Origin: Paramagnetospirillum magneticum AMB-1
GTDB taxonomy: Bacteria; Pseudomonadota; Alphaproteobacteria; Rhodospirillales; Magnetospirillaceae
Assembly (NCBI RefSeq): GCF_000009985.1
Contig: NC_007626.1
Location: 2,409,942-2,473,941, forward strand
Length of the DNA stretch: 64,000 nt
Direction of reading: 5' to 3'
This document shows, in pieces, positions 9,162 through 17,472 of the stretch (positions are counted from its first letter, which is position 1; each line of letters starts with the position of its first letter). Below the pieces are notes generated by a model. The model saw only the letters and a list, made by a program, of their open reading frames with translations. It searched no databases and had not been told where the DNA came from. Made by a program: the position numbers and the translations under genes.

Positions 9162-9323
9162 ATGTCCAATTCAATCGAAGGTAAGGAGGAGGAGCAGATT
9201 CCGGTGATGCAGCGCATCCTGGACAATCCGTTCCTGCTTCTCTTTATCGGTGTGGTAGTGCCGACGGTTTCCTACACGATCTGGGGGATCATGGAAGTCG
9301 CCCAGCTGCCGATAGCCAAGTAA
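9162..9323 (+). CDS. 53-residue single-span membrane peptide, putative small heme-copper subunit
   Basis: An ATG at 9162 opens a 53-codon gene. The protein has a charged N-terminus rich in Glu, then one hydrophobic span at about residues 24-45 and a short tail. It ends 14 bases before the CuA subunit II gene and is spaced like a member of the same operon. Size, topology and position resemble the small IIa-type subunits of B-type heme-copper oxidases. This is inference from context, as no sequence motif identifies it. Confidence 0.72.
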   Translation: MSNSIEGKEEEQIPVMQRILDNPFLLLFIGVVVPTVSYTIWGIMEVAQLPIAK

Positions 9324-9337
9324 GGGAGGGATAATAC

Positions 9338-9883
9338 ATGTCGATTACTCCTCCAGAACAAAAAGTCTGGTTCAACGAGCCCGTTGAGAAGACCGAGGTC
9401 ATCTGGGTGATCATCGCCCTGACCTGGGCGCTCATCATGTTCGCCATGATGCCGCTGTGGCACCTCAAGGGTACCCAGAACATGTCCAACGAAGCCTATC
9501 GCATCCAGCCGGATGTGTATCAGGCCCGCGTGGACGCGTTCGTCGAGAAGTTCAAGGTTGGCGAAGAAGGTCACGCCAAGACCCCGGTGGTTCGTCCCCC
9601 GGCCGGTTCCGACGTGTACATGATGGCCCGCCTTTGGGAATGGTATCCGGTTCTCGAGCTCGAAAAGGGCAAGAGCTACCGCCTGCACCTGTCGTCGCTG
9701 GACTGGCAGCATGGTTTCTCCGTGCAGCCCGCCAACATCAACCTGCAGGTCCATCCCGGCATCGACGAGGTGGTGACCATCACCCCGACCGATAGCGGCG
9801 ATTTCGGCATCATCTGCAACGAATATTGCGGTATCGGCCACCACACCATGCTCGGAAAAATCCGAGTCGTGGCTGGCAAGTAA
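9338..9883 (+). CDS. Heme-copper oxidoreductase subunit II with CuA site
   Basis: A 181-residue subunit II: one membrane span near residues 20-42, then a periplasmic cupredoxin domain. The dinuclear CuA ligands are complete: H125, then C160, C164, H168 and M171 in the pattern CNEYCGIGHHTM. It accepts electrons from cytochrome c or a blue copper protein and passes them to subunit I. It is shorter than typical caa3/aa3 subunit II, as in B-type enzymes and in the NorS subunit of the NorSY-SenC sets of ammonia oxidisers. It lies between the 53-residue peptide and subunit I with 14-16 base gaps. Confidence 0.9.
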   Translation: MSITPPEQKVWFNEPVEKTEVIWVIIALTWALIMFAMMPLWHLKGTQNMSNEAYRIQPDVYQARVDAFVEKFKVGEEGHAKTPVVRPPAGSDVYMMARLWEWYPVLELEKGKSYRLHLSSLDWQHGFSVQPANINLQVHPGIDEVVTITPTDSGDFGIICNEYCGIGHHTMLGKIRVVAGK

Positions 9884-9899
9884 TCGAGGGGGAGCGCAA

Positions 9900-11582
9900 A
9901 TGGTTGCCAAGCCCGTATTTCGAACCTGCGGCTTCACGGGTCTAAAGATCCATGATGAAGCAGAGAAGCTGATCAAGATCAACGCGGTCACCGCCATCGT
10001 GGTGCTGGCCCTCGGCGGTCTGTTCGGCCTGCTCGTGGCTCTGACCCGTTGGCCGACCGTGCACTTGCTGCCGGCCGACCTGTTCTACCTGGCGCTGACC
10101 GCGCACGGTATCGACATCCTGATCGTCTGGTGCATCTTCTTCGAAGTTGCCCTGATGTATTTCGCTTCGTCCATCCTGCTGCAGACGCGGATCGCCACGC
10201 CCAAGATGGGCTGGGTCTCGTACGCCCTGATGGTCCTGGGTGCCGCCATCACCAACTGGAAGGTCCTCGAGGGCAATTCCAGCGTGATGATGACCTCCTA
10301 CGTGCCGATGCAGGCCGACCCGCTGTTTTATGTGGGCCTGATCCTGTTCGCCGTGGGTGCCCTGATCGCCTGCTTCATCTTCCTCGGCACCCTGGTGGTC
10401 GCCAAGGCGGAGAAGACCTATGAAGGCTCCATCCCGCTGGTTACTTTCGGCGCGCTGGTGGCCTGCATCATCGCCATCTACACCATCGCCTCCGGCGCCA
10501 TCATCCTGATCCCCACCTTCTTGTGGTCGGTCGGGCTGATCAGCCACATCGACCCCCTGATGTACAAGGTCGTGTGGTGGGGCATGGGGCACTCGTCGCA
10601 GCAGATCAACGTGGCCGCCCACATTGCCGTGTGGTACGCCATCGCCGCGATCCTGTTCGGCGCCAAGCCGCTGTCCGAGAAGGTCAGCCGCTGCGCTTAC
10701 CTGACCTACATCTTCTTCCTGCAGATCGCTTCGGCCCACCACCTGCTGGTGGAGCCCGGCCTGTCGTCCGCCTATAAGATCTTCAACACCTCGTACGGCA
10801 TGTATCTCGCCGTGCTGGGCTCGATGATCCACGGCCTGACCGTCCCGGGTTGCATCGAGGCGGCTCAGCGCCGGAAGGGCTTCAACAACGGCATGTTCGA
10901 ATGGCTGCGGAAGGCCCCCTGGGGCAATCCGGTGTTCTCGGGCATGTTCCTGTCCTTGATCCTGTTCGGCTTCCTGGGCGGCATCTCCGGTGTCACCATG
11001 GGCGTGGAACAGATCAACATCATGATCCACAACACCATCTACGTGCCCGGCCACTTCCACGCGACCGTGGCGGCCGGCACCACGCTGGCGTTCATGGCGA
11101 TCACGTACTTCCTGGTCCCGGTGCTGTTCGGCCGCGAGCTGATCCTGCCGGGCCTGGCCAAGCTCCAGCCGTATCTGTTCGGCCTGGGCATGGGCGTGTT
11201 CTCCCTGTTCATGATGGGTGCCGGTACGCTGGGCGTGTCCCGTCGTCACTGGGACATGGCGTTCTCGGACGCTCCGCACGCTTTCGCTCACGCTCCCGCT
11301 GCCTTCCTCATGATGGGCATCGTCGGCGTGGCGGCGGTGGTCGCGGTGGTCGGCGGCGCCCTGTTCGTGCTGGTGATCGTGGGTTCGGTGCTGTTCGGCA
11401 AGCCGGTGGTGCATGCCCCGGCCGCTCCGGCTCCGGCTCCGTCGCCGGTGGCGTCCTACGGCAATGCCGAGCATGTGGCGGTCCCGGGCACCTTCGCCCT
11501 GGCGCTGCTCTTCCTGACGGTGTTTGTCTTGTACTACTTCGTCAACTGGAAGTACCTGGCCAGCACCTGGATCATGAGCTGA
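9900..11582 (+). CDS. B-type-like heme-copper subunit I lacking the cross-linked Tyr; probable NO reductase (NorY/sNOR-like)
   Basis: A 560-residue catalytic subunit with about 14 membrane helices. Heme and CuB ligands are present: H69 (helix II, low-spin heme), H231 (helix VI), H280-H281 (helix VII), and H385 and H387 in the PGHFHATV motif of helix X. B-type features include AHHLLVEPG and HNTIYVPGHFH. In helix VI the oxygen-reductase pattern GHPxVY reads GHSSQQ here, so the Tyr that cross-links to the CuB His is Gln235. Lack of that Tyr is the hallmark of NO-reducing members. The order subunit II, subunit I, SenC recalls the norS-norY-senC genes of ammonia oxidisers. The heme A synthase upstream keeps an oxygen reductase possible. 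Confidence 0.85.
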   Translation: MVAKPVFRTCGFTGLKIHDEAEKLIKINAVTAIVVLALGGLFGLLVALTRWPTVHLLPADLFYLALTAHGIDILIVWCIFFEVALMYFASSILLQTRIATPKMGWVSYALMVLGAAITNWKVLEGNSSVMMTSYVPMQADPLFYVGLILFAVGALIACFIFLGTLVVAKAEKTYEGSIPLVTFGALVACIIAIYTIASGAIILIPTFLWSVGLISHIDPLMYKVVWWGMGHSSQQINVAAHIAVWYAIAAILFGAKPLSEKVSRCAYLTYIFFLQIASAHHLLVEPGLSSAYKIFNTSYGMYLAVLGSMIHGLTVPGCIEAAQRRKGFNNGMFEWLRKAPWGNPVFSGMFLSLILFGFLGGISGVTMGVEQINIMIHNTIYVPGHFHATVAAGTTLAFMAITYFLVPVLFGRELILPGLAKLQPYLFGLGMGVFSLFMMGAGTLGVSRRHWDMAFSDAPHAFAHAPAAFLMMGIVGVAAVVAVVGGALFVLVIVGSVLFGKPVVHAPAAPAPAPSPVASYGNAEHVAVPGTFALALLFLTVFVLYYFVNWKYLASTWIMS

Positions 11583-11602
11583 TCCAGTCCAAGGGTCAAA
11601 GG

Positions 11603-11632
11603 CGGGCGGGACTTTCGGGTCCCGCCCGTTTC
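11603..11632 (+). terminator. Hairpin after heme-copper subunit I
   Basis: A perfect 10-bp GC-rich stem (11603-11612 with 11619-11628) with a 6-base loop is followed by a short T-rich stretch. It may partly terminate or attenuate between subunit I and ctaB. Confidence 0.7.
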
Positions 11633-11673
11633 CCTCAGTGGCAATCGATTTTTGAAAAGGGTGGGAGAGGGTT

Positions 11674-12540
11674 ATGACGGCGAACCTCAAAGTCCTGGCA
11701 TCGGTGTTCAAGCTGCGCATCGGCGTGTTCTGCGCCCTGGCGGCCATAGCCGGCGCCCTGGCCACGCCGGGTGCCGTTCCCGATTTCGCTCCGGTTATGG
11801 CCGTGGCCCTGGCCGTGCTGCTGTCGGCCGCCGCCGCCGGCGCCTTCAATCATTATTGGGAGCGTGACATCGATCCCATGATGAACCGCACCCGCAACCG
11901 TCCCTTCGCCACCGGCCAGTTCGCCGCCGGTCCGCTGTGGCCCCTGGGGCTGCTGGCGCTGACCGTCGCCGCGGTGGCCCTGGCCGCCTTCGCCGCCAAT
12001 GCCTGGGCGGCGCTGCATGTTTTTCTCGGTGCCTTCGTCTATGGCATCGTCTACACCGTCTGGCTGAAGCGCCGCACCGCCTGGAACATCGTGATCGGTG
12101 GTCTGTCCGGCAGCTTCGCCGTGCTGGCCGGGGCCGCCGTGGCGGTGCCGACCTTAAGCCCCGAATCCCTGATCCTGGCCCTGGTCCTCTTCCTGTGGAC
12201 GCCGCCCCATTTCTGGAGCCTGGCTACCGCGCTAAAGGACGATTACGCCGCCGCCGGCATTCCCATGCTGCCCGTGGTGTGTTCCGAGACCGAGACCAAC
12301 CGCATCATCCTGGCCAATACCATCGCCCTGGTGGCGTCGTCCTTGCTGCCGGCGTTCTTCGGGGCGGGACCGCTTTATCTCGGCGCGGCGATCTTGGGCG
12401 GGGGCTGGTTCCTCTACAAGAGCGTGGCCCTGGTCAGGCGTCCCGGTCGCAAGGCCGCCATGGGCAACTTCTTTGCCTCGTTGATTCAACTGGTGCTGCT
12501 CTTGACCGCCGTCATGGTGGAGCCGTTGCTGGCCGGTTAG
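11674..12540 (+). CDS. ctaB: Protoheme IX farnesyltransferase (heme O synthase)
   Basis: A 288-residue UbiA-family membrane prenyltransferase that adds farnesyl to heme B to give heme O, the substrate of CtaA. The first aspartate-rich motif is read in NHYWERDIDPMMNRTRNRP and the second conserved region around WTPPHFWSLA is intact. The length is normal and the ATG follows GTGGGAGAGGG. It lies 10 bases before the Sco gene and downstream of subunit I, so it belongs to the maturation set of this respiratory block. Confidence 0.96.
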   Translation: MTANLKVLASVFKLRIGVFCALAAIAGALATPGAVPDFAPVMAVALAVLLSAAAAGAFNHYWERDIDPMMNRTRNRPFATGQFAAGPLWPLGLLALTVAAVALAAFAANAWAALHVFLGAFVYGIVYTVWLKRRTAWNIVIGGLSGSFAVLAGAAVAVPTLSPESLILALVLFLWTPPHFWSLATALKDDYAAAGIPMLPVVCSETETNRIILANTIALVASSLLPAFFGAGPLYLGAAILGGGWFLYKSVALVRRPGRKAAMGNFFASLIQLVLLLTAVMVEPLLAG

Positions 12541-12550
12541 GTCTTTGACC

Positions 12551-13366
12551 ATGAGATGCGCAACTGTCCTGTTCCTGTCGGGCCTCCTGTTGGCGGGAGG
12601 ATTCGCGGCCCACGCGGCTCCCACCGTTTCCGCCAGTGCGGAGGAGGCGCTGAAGCGTTCCCGCGCCGCCGAGGGCCGCGTGGTGGGCTCGCACCAATTG
12701 CAGGACCAGGACGGCCGGGTCGTGGATATCGCCCAGTACCGCGGCAAGCCGCTGGTCATCAGCATGATCTACACCGCCTGCGACCATACCTGTCCGGTGA
12801 CCACCCAGAACGTGGCCCGCGCCGTGGCGGGGGCGCGCAAGACCCTGGGCAAGGACAGCTTCCAGGTGCTGTCCATCGGTTTCGACACCGTGCGCGACAC
12901 CCCGGAAAACCTCAAGGTCTACGCCAAGCAGCAGGGCATCGATGCCGACGGCTGGAGCTTCCTGGCGGGCAATCCCGCCTCCATGGAGGCGCTGGCGGCC
13001 GATCTGGGCTTTACCTGGTACGTCACGTCGCGTGGGTTCGACCACATCGCCCAGACCACGGTGCTGGACGGCGAGGGGCGCATCTACCGCCAGGTCTACG
13101 GGGAGAATTTCGAGCTGCCCCTGCTGGTCGAGCCGCTGAAGGACCTGGTCCTGGGCCGCACCGCAGCCCTGACCTCGCTGCAGTCCATCAGCGACCGGGT
13201 ACGCTTTTTCTGTACTGTCTACGACCCTCATTCCGATGCCTATCGCTTCGATTACGGCATCTTTCTCTCCATCGGCTCGGGTTTCCTGGCCGTGCTGACC
13301 ATCATCTGGATGACCATCCGCATGTGGCGCGACAGCAAAAGGGTGCCGCGCCAGCCGTCGGCGTGA
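12551..13366 (+). CDS. Sco1/SenC copper chaperone with C-terminal membrane span
   Basis: A 271-residue exported thioredoxin-fold protein that loads copper into CuA. The copper ligands are visible: C77 and C81 in CDHTCP, and the distal H165 in GFDHIAQT. A signal peptide ends near AAHAAP. Unlike most Sco proteins, which are anchored at the N-terminus, this one also has a hydrophobic span near residues 235-255 followed by basic residues, so it could be anchored at the C-terminus. A TTG six bases upstream is in frame, but ATG 12551 is the better start. Two CuA subunits in the cluster are plausible clients. Confidence 0.92.
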   Translation: MRCATVLFLSGLLLAGGFAAHAAPTVSASAEEALKRSRAAEGRVVGSHQLQDQDGRVVDIAQYRGKPLVISMIYTACDHTCPVTTQNVARAVAGARKTLGKDSFQVLSIGFDTVRDTPENLKVYAKQQGIDADGWSFLAGNPASMEALAADLGFTWYVTSRGFDHIAQTTVLDGEGRIYRQVYGENFELPLLVEPLKDLVLGRTAALTSLQSISDRVRFFCTVYDPHSDAYRFDYGIFLSIGSGFLAVLTIIWMTIRMWRDSKRVPRQPSA

Positions 13367-13399
13367 GGAAAAAAATGGAAACGAAAAGGAAATATCGCC

Positions 13400-14974
13400 T
13401 TGTCTAATCCAATCAAATCCGCCGTCAGAGCGGGCCTCTTCCGCCTTGAAAGCGGCTGGGACATGCTGGTGGGCCGGGAATCAAATCCCATGTACTGCCT
13501 GGGCGCCATGTCCTGGTTCTTCTTCTGGATCGTCGGCGCGTCGGGGCTGTACCTGTTCGTGCCCTACGACACTAGCGCGGTGCGCGCCTGGAACTCCATC
13601 GAGTACATCTCGAGGGAGCAGTGGTACTGGGGCGGCCTGATCCGCTCGCTGCACCGCTACGGCTCGGATGCCATGGTGCTGACCATGATGCTGCATCTGG
13701 TGCGCGAATGGTGCCTGGACCGCTATCACGGCGCCCGCTGGTTCGCCTGGTTCACCGGCGTGCCGCTGATCTGGATGGTGTTCAGCTCGGGCATCACCGG
13801 CTATTGGCTGGTGTGGGATGAACTGGCCCAGTATCTGGCCATCGGCACCGCCGAGTGGATGGACTTCCTCGGCATCTTCGGACAGAGCATCGCGCGCAAC
13901 TTCCTCAATCCCGGCGCGCTGACCGACCGTTTCTTCACCCTGCTGATCTTCATCCACATCGCCGTGCCGCTGTTCCTGCTGATGGCCATGTGGGTGCATA
14001 TCCTGCGCATCAACCGCGCCAACACCAATCCGCCCCGGCCGCTGGTCATTGGCAGCTCGATCATGCTGGTGGCGCTGTCGCTGCTGCACCCGGCCCAAAG
14101 CCATCCCGCCGCCGACCTGGGCAAGGCCATCGGCGACCTGAACCCCGACTGGTACTTCATGGCGCTTTATCCGCTGTATGACGCCAAGGGGCCGCTGGTC
14201 ACCTGGGCGGTGTCCATCGGCGCCTCGCTGTTCCTGTCGCTGATGCCGTGGATGGCGTTCCGCCGCAAGCGCCGGGCCGCCGCCGTGGTCACCTCCGACC
14301 TGTGCAACGGCTGCGGCAATTGCGCTTCGGATTGCCCCTTCGGCGCCGTGGTGCTGCGTCCGCGCACCGACGGGCTGCACTCCAGCCCCAAGCTGGCGGT
14401 GATGCAGCCCGATCTGTGCACCAGCTGCGGCATGTGCATGGCCTCGTGCAACAAGACCAATCCCTTCCTGCCCCATACGGGCGAGACCCGCCAGACCGCC
14501 ATCGACATTCCCGATTTCACCTTCGACCTGATGGTGAAGCGGGTGTCGGCGCGCACCCATGGGCTGGTGGGCAAGAACCGTGTCCTGATCATCGGCTGCG
14601 AGCACGGAGCGGTCCTGGATCACCTCAAGGGGCCGTCGGTGGGCGTTCTGCCGCTCCATTGCACCGGCATGATGCCGCCCTCGCTGATCGATTACGTGTT
14701 CAACAAGGACCTGGCCGACGGCGTGCTGGTCACCGCCTGCCGTCCGGGCGAGTGCTTCTATCGCCTGGGTCCGGAATGGACCGAGCTGCGCATGAACGGT
14801 GAGCGGGTGCCCAAGCTGCGCGGCGCCGTGCCGCGTGACCGGGTGCGCCTGTTCTGGGCCGCCAGCACCGAGACCAAGGCCCTGATGGCCGAACTGGCCG
14901 CTTTCCGGGTGGCGCTGGAGGAGCTTGCGCCCATGGAACGTCCCGAATCCACCAAGCGGAGGGTGGCGGAATGA
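13400..14974 (+). CDS. Cytochrome b - ferredoxin - FlpD/MvhD-like fusion protein
   Basis: A 524-residue electron-transfer fusion. The N-terminal half is a cytochrome b6-like membrane domain with two histidine pairs at the classic 14-residue spacing, H85/H99 and H186/H200, enough for two b hemes. Near residues 300-355 follow two CxxCxxCxxxC motifs for 4Fe-4S clusters. The C-terminal part resembles the FlpD/MvhD iron-sulfur subunit of hydrogenases and heterodisulfide reductases, with Cys in IIGCEHG, LHCTGMM and CRPGEC. It starts at a TTG about 10 bases after AAGGA and overlaps the next gene by four bases. A quinol-to-acceptor role beside the second heme-copper complex is inferred. Confidence 0.82.
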   Translation: MSNPIKSAVRAGLFRLESGWDMLVGRESNPMYCLGAMSWFFFWIVGASGLYLFVPYDTSAVRAWNSIEYISREQWYWGGLIRSLHRYGSDAMVLTMMLHLVREWCLDRYHGARWFAWFTGVPLIWMVFSSGITGYWLVWDELAQYLAIGTAEWMDFLGIFGQSIARNFLNPGALTDRFFTLLIFIHIAVPLFLLMAMWVHILRINRANTNPPRPLVIGSSIMLVALSLLHPAQSHPAADLGKAIGDLNPDWYFMALYPLYDAKGPLVTWAVSIGASLFLSLMPWMAFRRKRRAAAVVTSDLCNGCGNCASDCPFGAVVLRPRTDGLHSSPKLAVMQPDLCTSCGMCMASCNKTNPFLPHTGETRQTAIDIPDFTFDLMVKRVSARTHGLVGKNRVLIIGCEHGAVLDHLKGPSVGVLPLHCTGMMPPSLIDYVFNKDLADGVLVTACRPGECFYRLGPEWTELRMNGERVPKLRGAVPRDRVRLFWAASTETKALMAELAAFRVALEELAPMERPESTKRRVAE

Positions 14975-15474
14975 TCAAGCCCCGTCATATTGCCGGTCAG
15001 GCGGTGGCCTATACCGCCTTCGCCGTGATGATCGCCTATTTCGCCTCCAATCCGGTCTACCGCCACCATGATCCGGCCAACGCCCTGCTGAAGCTGTCGC
15101 TGACTCATGCCGGCCAGAAGATGGGCGAGTGCAAGGAGCGTTCAGCCGACGAACTGGCCAAGCTGCCGCCCAATATGCGGGCCAAGCAGTCTTGCGGCCG
15201 CGAGCGCAATGCGGTCTTGCTGGAGATGGACATCGACGGCGTGAAGGTCTTCTCGCAAAGCGCCAAGCCCGCCGGCCTGTCCGGCGACGGGCGGTCGCGC
15301 TTCTACGACTCGCGGGAAATCAAGGCCGGGCGCCATGTGATTCAGGCCCGCATGCGCGACGGCAACGACCCCAAGGTCTTCGATCAGGTGGCCGAGGTGA
15401 CCGTCGAGCTTGCGCCACGCCAGGTTTTCGTGGTCGATTTCGACGAAGAGAACGGCAAGTTCGAGTTCAAGTAG
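14971..15474 (+). CDS. Membrane-anchored protein of the heme-copper cluster, unknown function
   Basis: A 167-residue protein starting at an ATG overlapping the previous stop (ATGA). One hydrophobic segment near residues 8-28 anchors it; the rest is soluble and probably periplasmic. Two cysteines sit near residues 50 and 71, and the C-terminal part is beta-rich, ending NGKFEFK. It was not recognised as a known family. It lies between the cytochrome b/Fe-S fusion and the divergent subunit I, so it may be an accessory or assembly subunit of that complex. Confidence 0.7.
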   Translation: MIKPRHIAGQAVAYTAFAVMIAYFASNPVYRHHDPANALLKLSLTHAGQKMGECKERSADELAKLPPNMRAKQSCGRERNAVLLEMDIDGVKVFSQSAKPAGLSGDGRSRFYDSREIKAGRHVIQARMRDGNDPKVFDQVAEVTVELAPRQVFVVDFDEENGKFEFK

Positions 15475-15483
15475 GCGTCACCA

Positions 15484-16838
15484 ATGGATCATTCCTGGAG
15501 GCTGGGGGAATTGTCGGCGGCCCGCCGCGCCGAGTTGCGCGGCTGGGCCTTGCTGGCCATCGGCTCGCTGGCCATCGCCGGGCTTCTGGCCCTGGCGCTG
15601 GGGCTGTCGCGTACCCCCAAGGTGCAGGATTGGCTGCCCTGGGGGCCGCACTTCTTCTACCGCGCCCTGGTCACCCATGTGGTGCTGTCGTTCGAGGTGT
15701 GGTTCCTGGCTGCCCTGGGGGCGCTGTCGGCCATGGCGGCGCCACCCTGTCCCAAGGGTGACGTCCTCGGCCGCATCGCCCTGGGGCTCGGCAGTCTGGG
15801 CGTGGCTCTGCTACTGATTCCGGCTTTGGCCGATCAGGGCGAGCCGTCGCTCAACAATTATGTCCCGGTGGTCGGGCACAGGCTGTTCTATATCGGCCTG
15901 GGTGTGCACGCCGCCGGCGTGGCCCTGGCCTGCCTGCGGCTGCTGCCGGTGCTGCGCAGCCAGCGGGTGGTGCCGTTCGGCATCGCCTGTGCCGGTCTGG
16001 CCTATCTGGCCGCCCTGGCCTGTTTCCTGATCGCCTGGGCGCTGATTCCGGCGGGGACCGATTCAGATCTGTTCAACGAGCGGGTGTTCTGGGGCGGCGG
16101 CCATGTGCTGCAACTGGTCAACACCATGATCCTGATGATCGCCTGGCAGGCCCTGTCCGAGAGCCATTTCGGCGCCGGGCCGGTGCCGTCCGGCCTGGGC
16201 CGTGCCGGCTTTGCCGCCCTGGCCCTGTTCGCCGTGGTCTCGCCGCTGATTTATCTGGTGGGCGGCGACGTGCTGGGGCTGGAGCATCGGCAGGTGTTCA
16301 CCCGTCTCCTCTGGGTCGGGCTGCCCCTGCCGCCGCTGGTTATGGGAATGGGGCTGGCCTGGAAGCTGGCGCGGGGGCCGCGCGACTGGCGCTCGCCCGC
16401 CTTCCTGTCCTGGCGCTGTCGCTGTTCGTCTTCGCCATCGGCGGCTTTGCCGGGTTCTTTCTCGGCGTGGCTGATACCCGCACGCCGTCCCACTACCACG
16501 CCGTCATCGGCGGCGTGCAACTGGGCCTGATGGGCCTGGTGCTGGTGCACCTGCTGCCGGCCCTGGGGCGCCGGATCGGGACGGGGCGGGGCGTACGGCT
16601 GCAATTCCATCTCTATGGCTGGGGCCAGCTGGTCCATGCGCTGGGCTTCTTCTTGGCCGGTGCCGCCGGCGTGCCGCGCAAGACCACCGGCGTCGACCAG
16701 GGGCTCGACACCTTGTGGAAGAAGGTCTCCATGGGCGTGGTCGGTATGGGAACCGGGCTGGCGGTGCTGGGGGGCGTGATCTTCGTGTGGATGGCCTTGG
16801 CCCGGCTGCTCAAGCGGGGGGAGGAGGACCATGCTTAA
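15484..16838 (+). pseudogene. Divergent heme-copper-like subunit I, interrupted by a single-base frameshift
   Basis: Read with one -1 shift, this is a 450-residue protein of about 12 helices related to the upstream subunit I. H65 (helix II) and the SHYH pair at bases 16491-16499 (helix X) keep both heme-ligand sets, and H207 sits in a GGGH motif in helix VI. The helix VII His-His pair is missing: the aligned region reads IYLVGGDVLGLEH, with D262, E267 and H268 as the only polar candidates. The frame breaks at 16409-16413, where adding one C restores FLSLALSLFVF; third-position GC drops exactly there. It is followed by its own CuA subunit. An NO reductase or a non-catalytic diheme protein are both possible. 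Confidence 0.72.
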
Positions 16839-17316
16839 GGGCTTCGCTCCCATCGCCTTGCTGGCCGCCACCCTGCTCCTCGCCCTGGGCTGGCTGATGG
16901 GCCGCACCGGCGGTCTCGATATCCTGCCGGCCGAGTCCTACAGGGCGGAGGTGGCCGAGTTCCATGGCCGCCATCTGGCCCTGCTGGCCGCCCATGGCAC
17001 CGGACAAAGCATCGACGGCATTCCCGTGGTGCATCCGCCGGCCGGCTCGGATATTCCCATGCTGGTCAAGCGCTGGGAATTCAGCCCGGCCCTGGAGCTG
17101 GAGCCGGGCAAGACCTACCGTCTGCACCTGCTGGCCGAGGACACCGTCCACTCGGCGGCCATCGGCGAGGCCGAAGTGCTGCTGAACCCCGGCGTCGCCC
17201 GGGTGGTGACCCTGACCGCGCCGTCTTCGGGGCGGGTGCGCATCCAGTGCGCCGAGTATTGCGGTCTCGGGCACACCAAGATGATCGGCAGCATTGAGGT
17301 GATGGCGGGACGGTAA
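16831..17316 (+). CDS. Second CuA-containing heme-copper subunit II
   Basis: A 161-residue subunit II with an N-terminal span (about residues 5-24) and a cupredoxin domain carrying a complete CuA ligand set: H107, C140, C144, H148 and M151 in CAEYCGLGHTKM. It resembles the 181-residue subunit II at 9338, sharing HPPAGSD-like and CxEYCGxGH segments, so the two arose by duplication. It overlaps the end of the divergent subunit I gene by eight bases. An intact CuA partner argues that the frameshifted subunit I is really functional. Confidence 0.88.
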   Translation: MLKGFAPIALLAATLLLALGWLMGRTGGLDILPAESYRAEVAEFHGRHLALLAAHGTGQSIDGIPVVHPPAGSDIPMLVKRWEFSPALELEPGKTYRLHLLAEDTVHSAAIGEAEVLLNPGVARVVTLTAPSSGRVRIQCAEYCGLGHTKMIGSIEVMAGR

Positions 17317-17322
17317 AGGAAG

Positions 17323-17410
17323 CCGGGCTGCTGCCCGGACCTGCTCAGAGGAAATCCTCCGAACCTCCTTTTTATTTGAAAAGAAGAGAGGCGGGGCTGA
17401 CGGCCCCGTA
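17323..17410. repeat. Intergenic palindromic repeat, copy A
   Basis: A roughly 88-base element made of a GGGC/GCCC hairpin, an AGGA/TCCT hairpin, a T-rich TTTTTATTT segment and a GGGGC/GCCCC hairpin. A second copy with the same order and similar sequence lies at 18824-18908 on the other side of the GH1 gene. It may also terminate the operon upstream. Confidence 0.65.
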
Positions 17411-17472
17411 CCTTGACGGCGTCTTGCCGGGGTGGGAAGATTTTCCGGAGATCAGCCATCCGGGAGGGGATC

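Noticed and set aside
16372..16378. Frameshift at the GGGGG run rather than at the CCTGG
   Set aside because: The frame after the run keeps full third-position GC until 16410 and the protein reads well as RGPRDWRSPAFLS, so the switch must be later.
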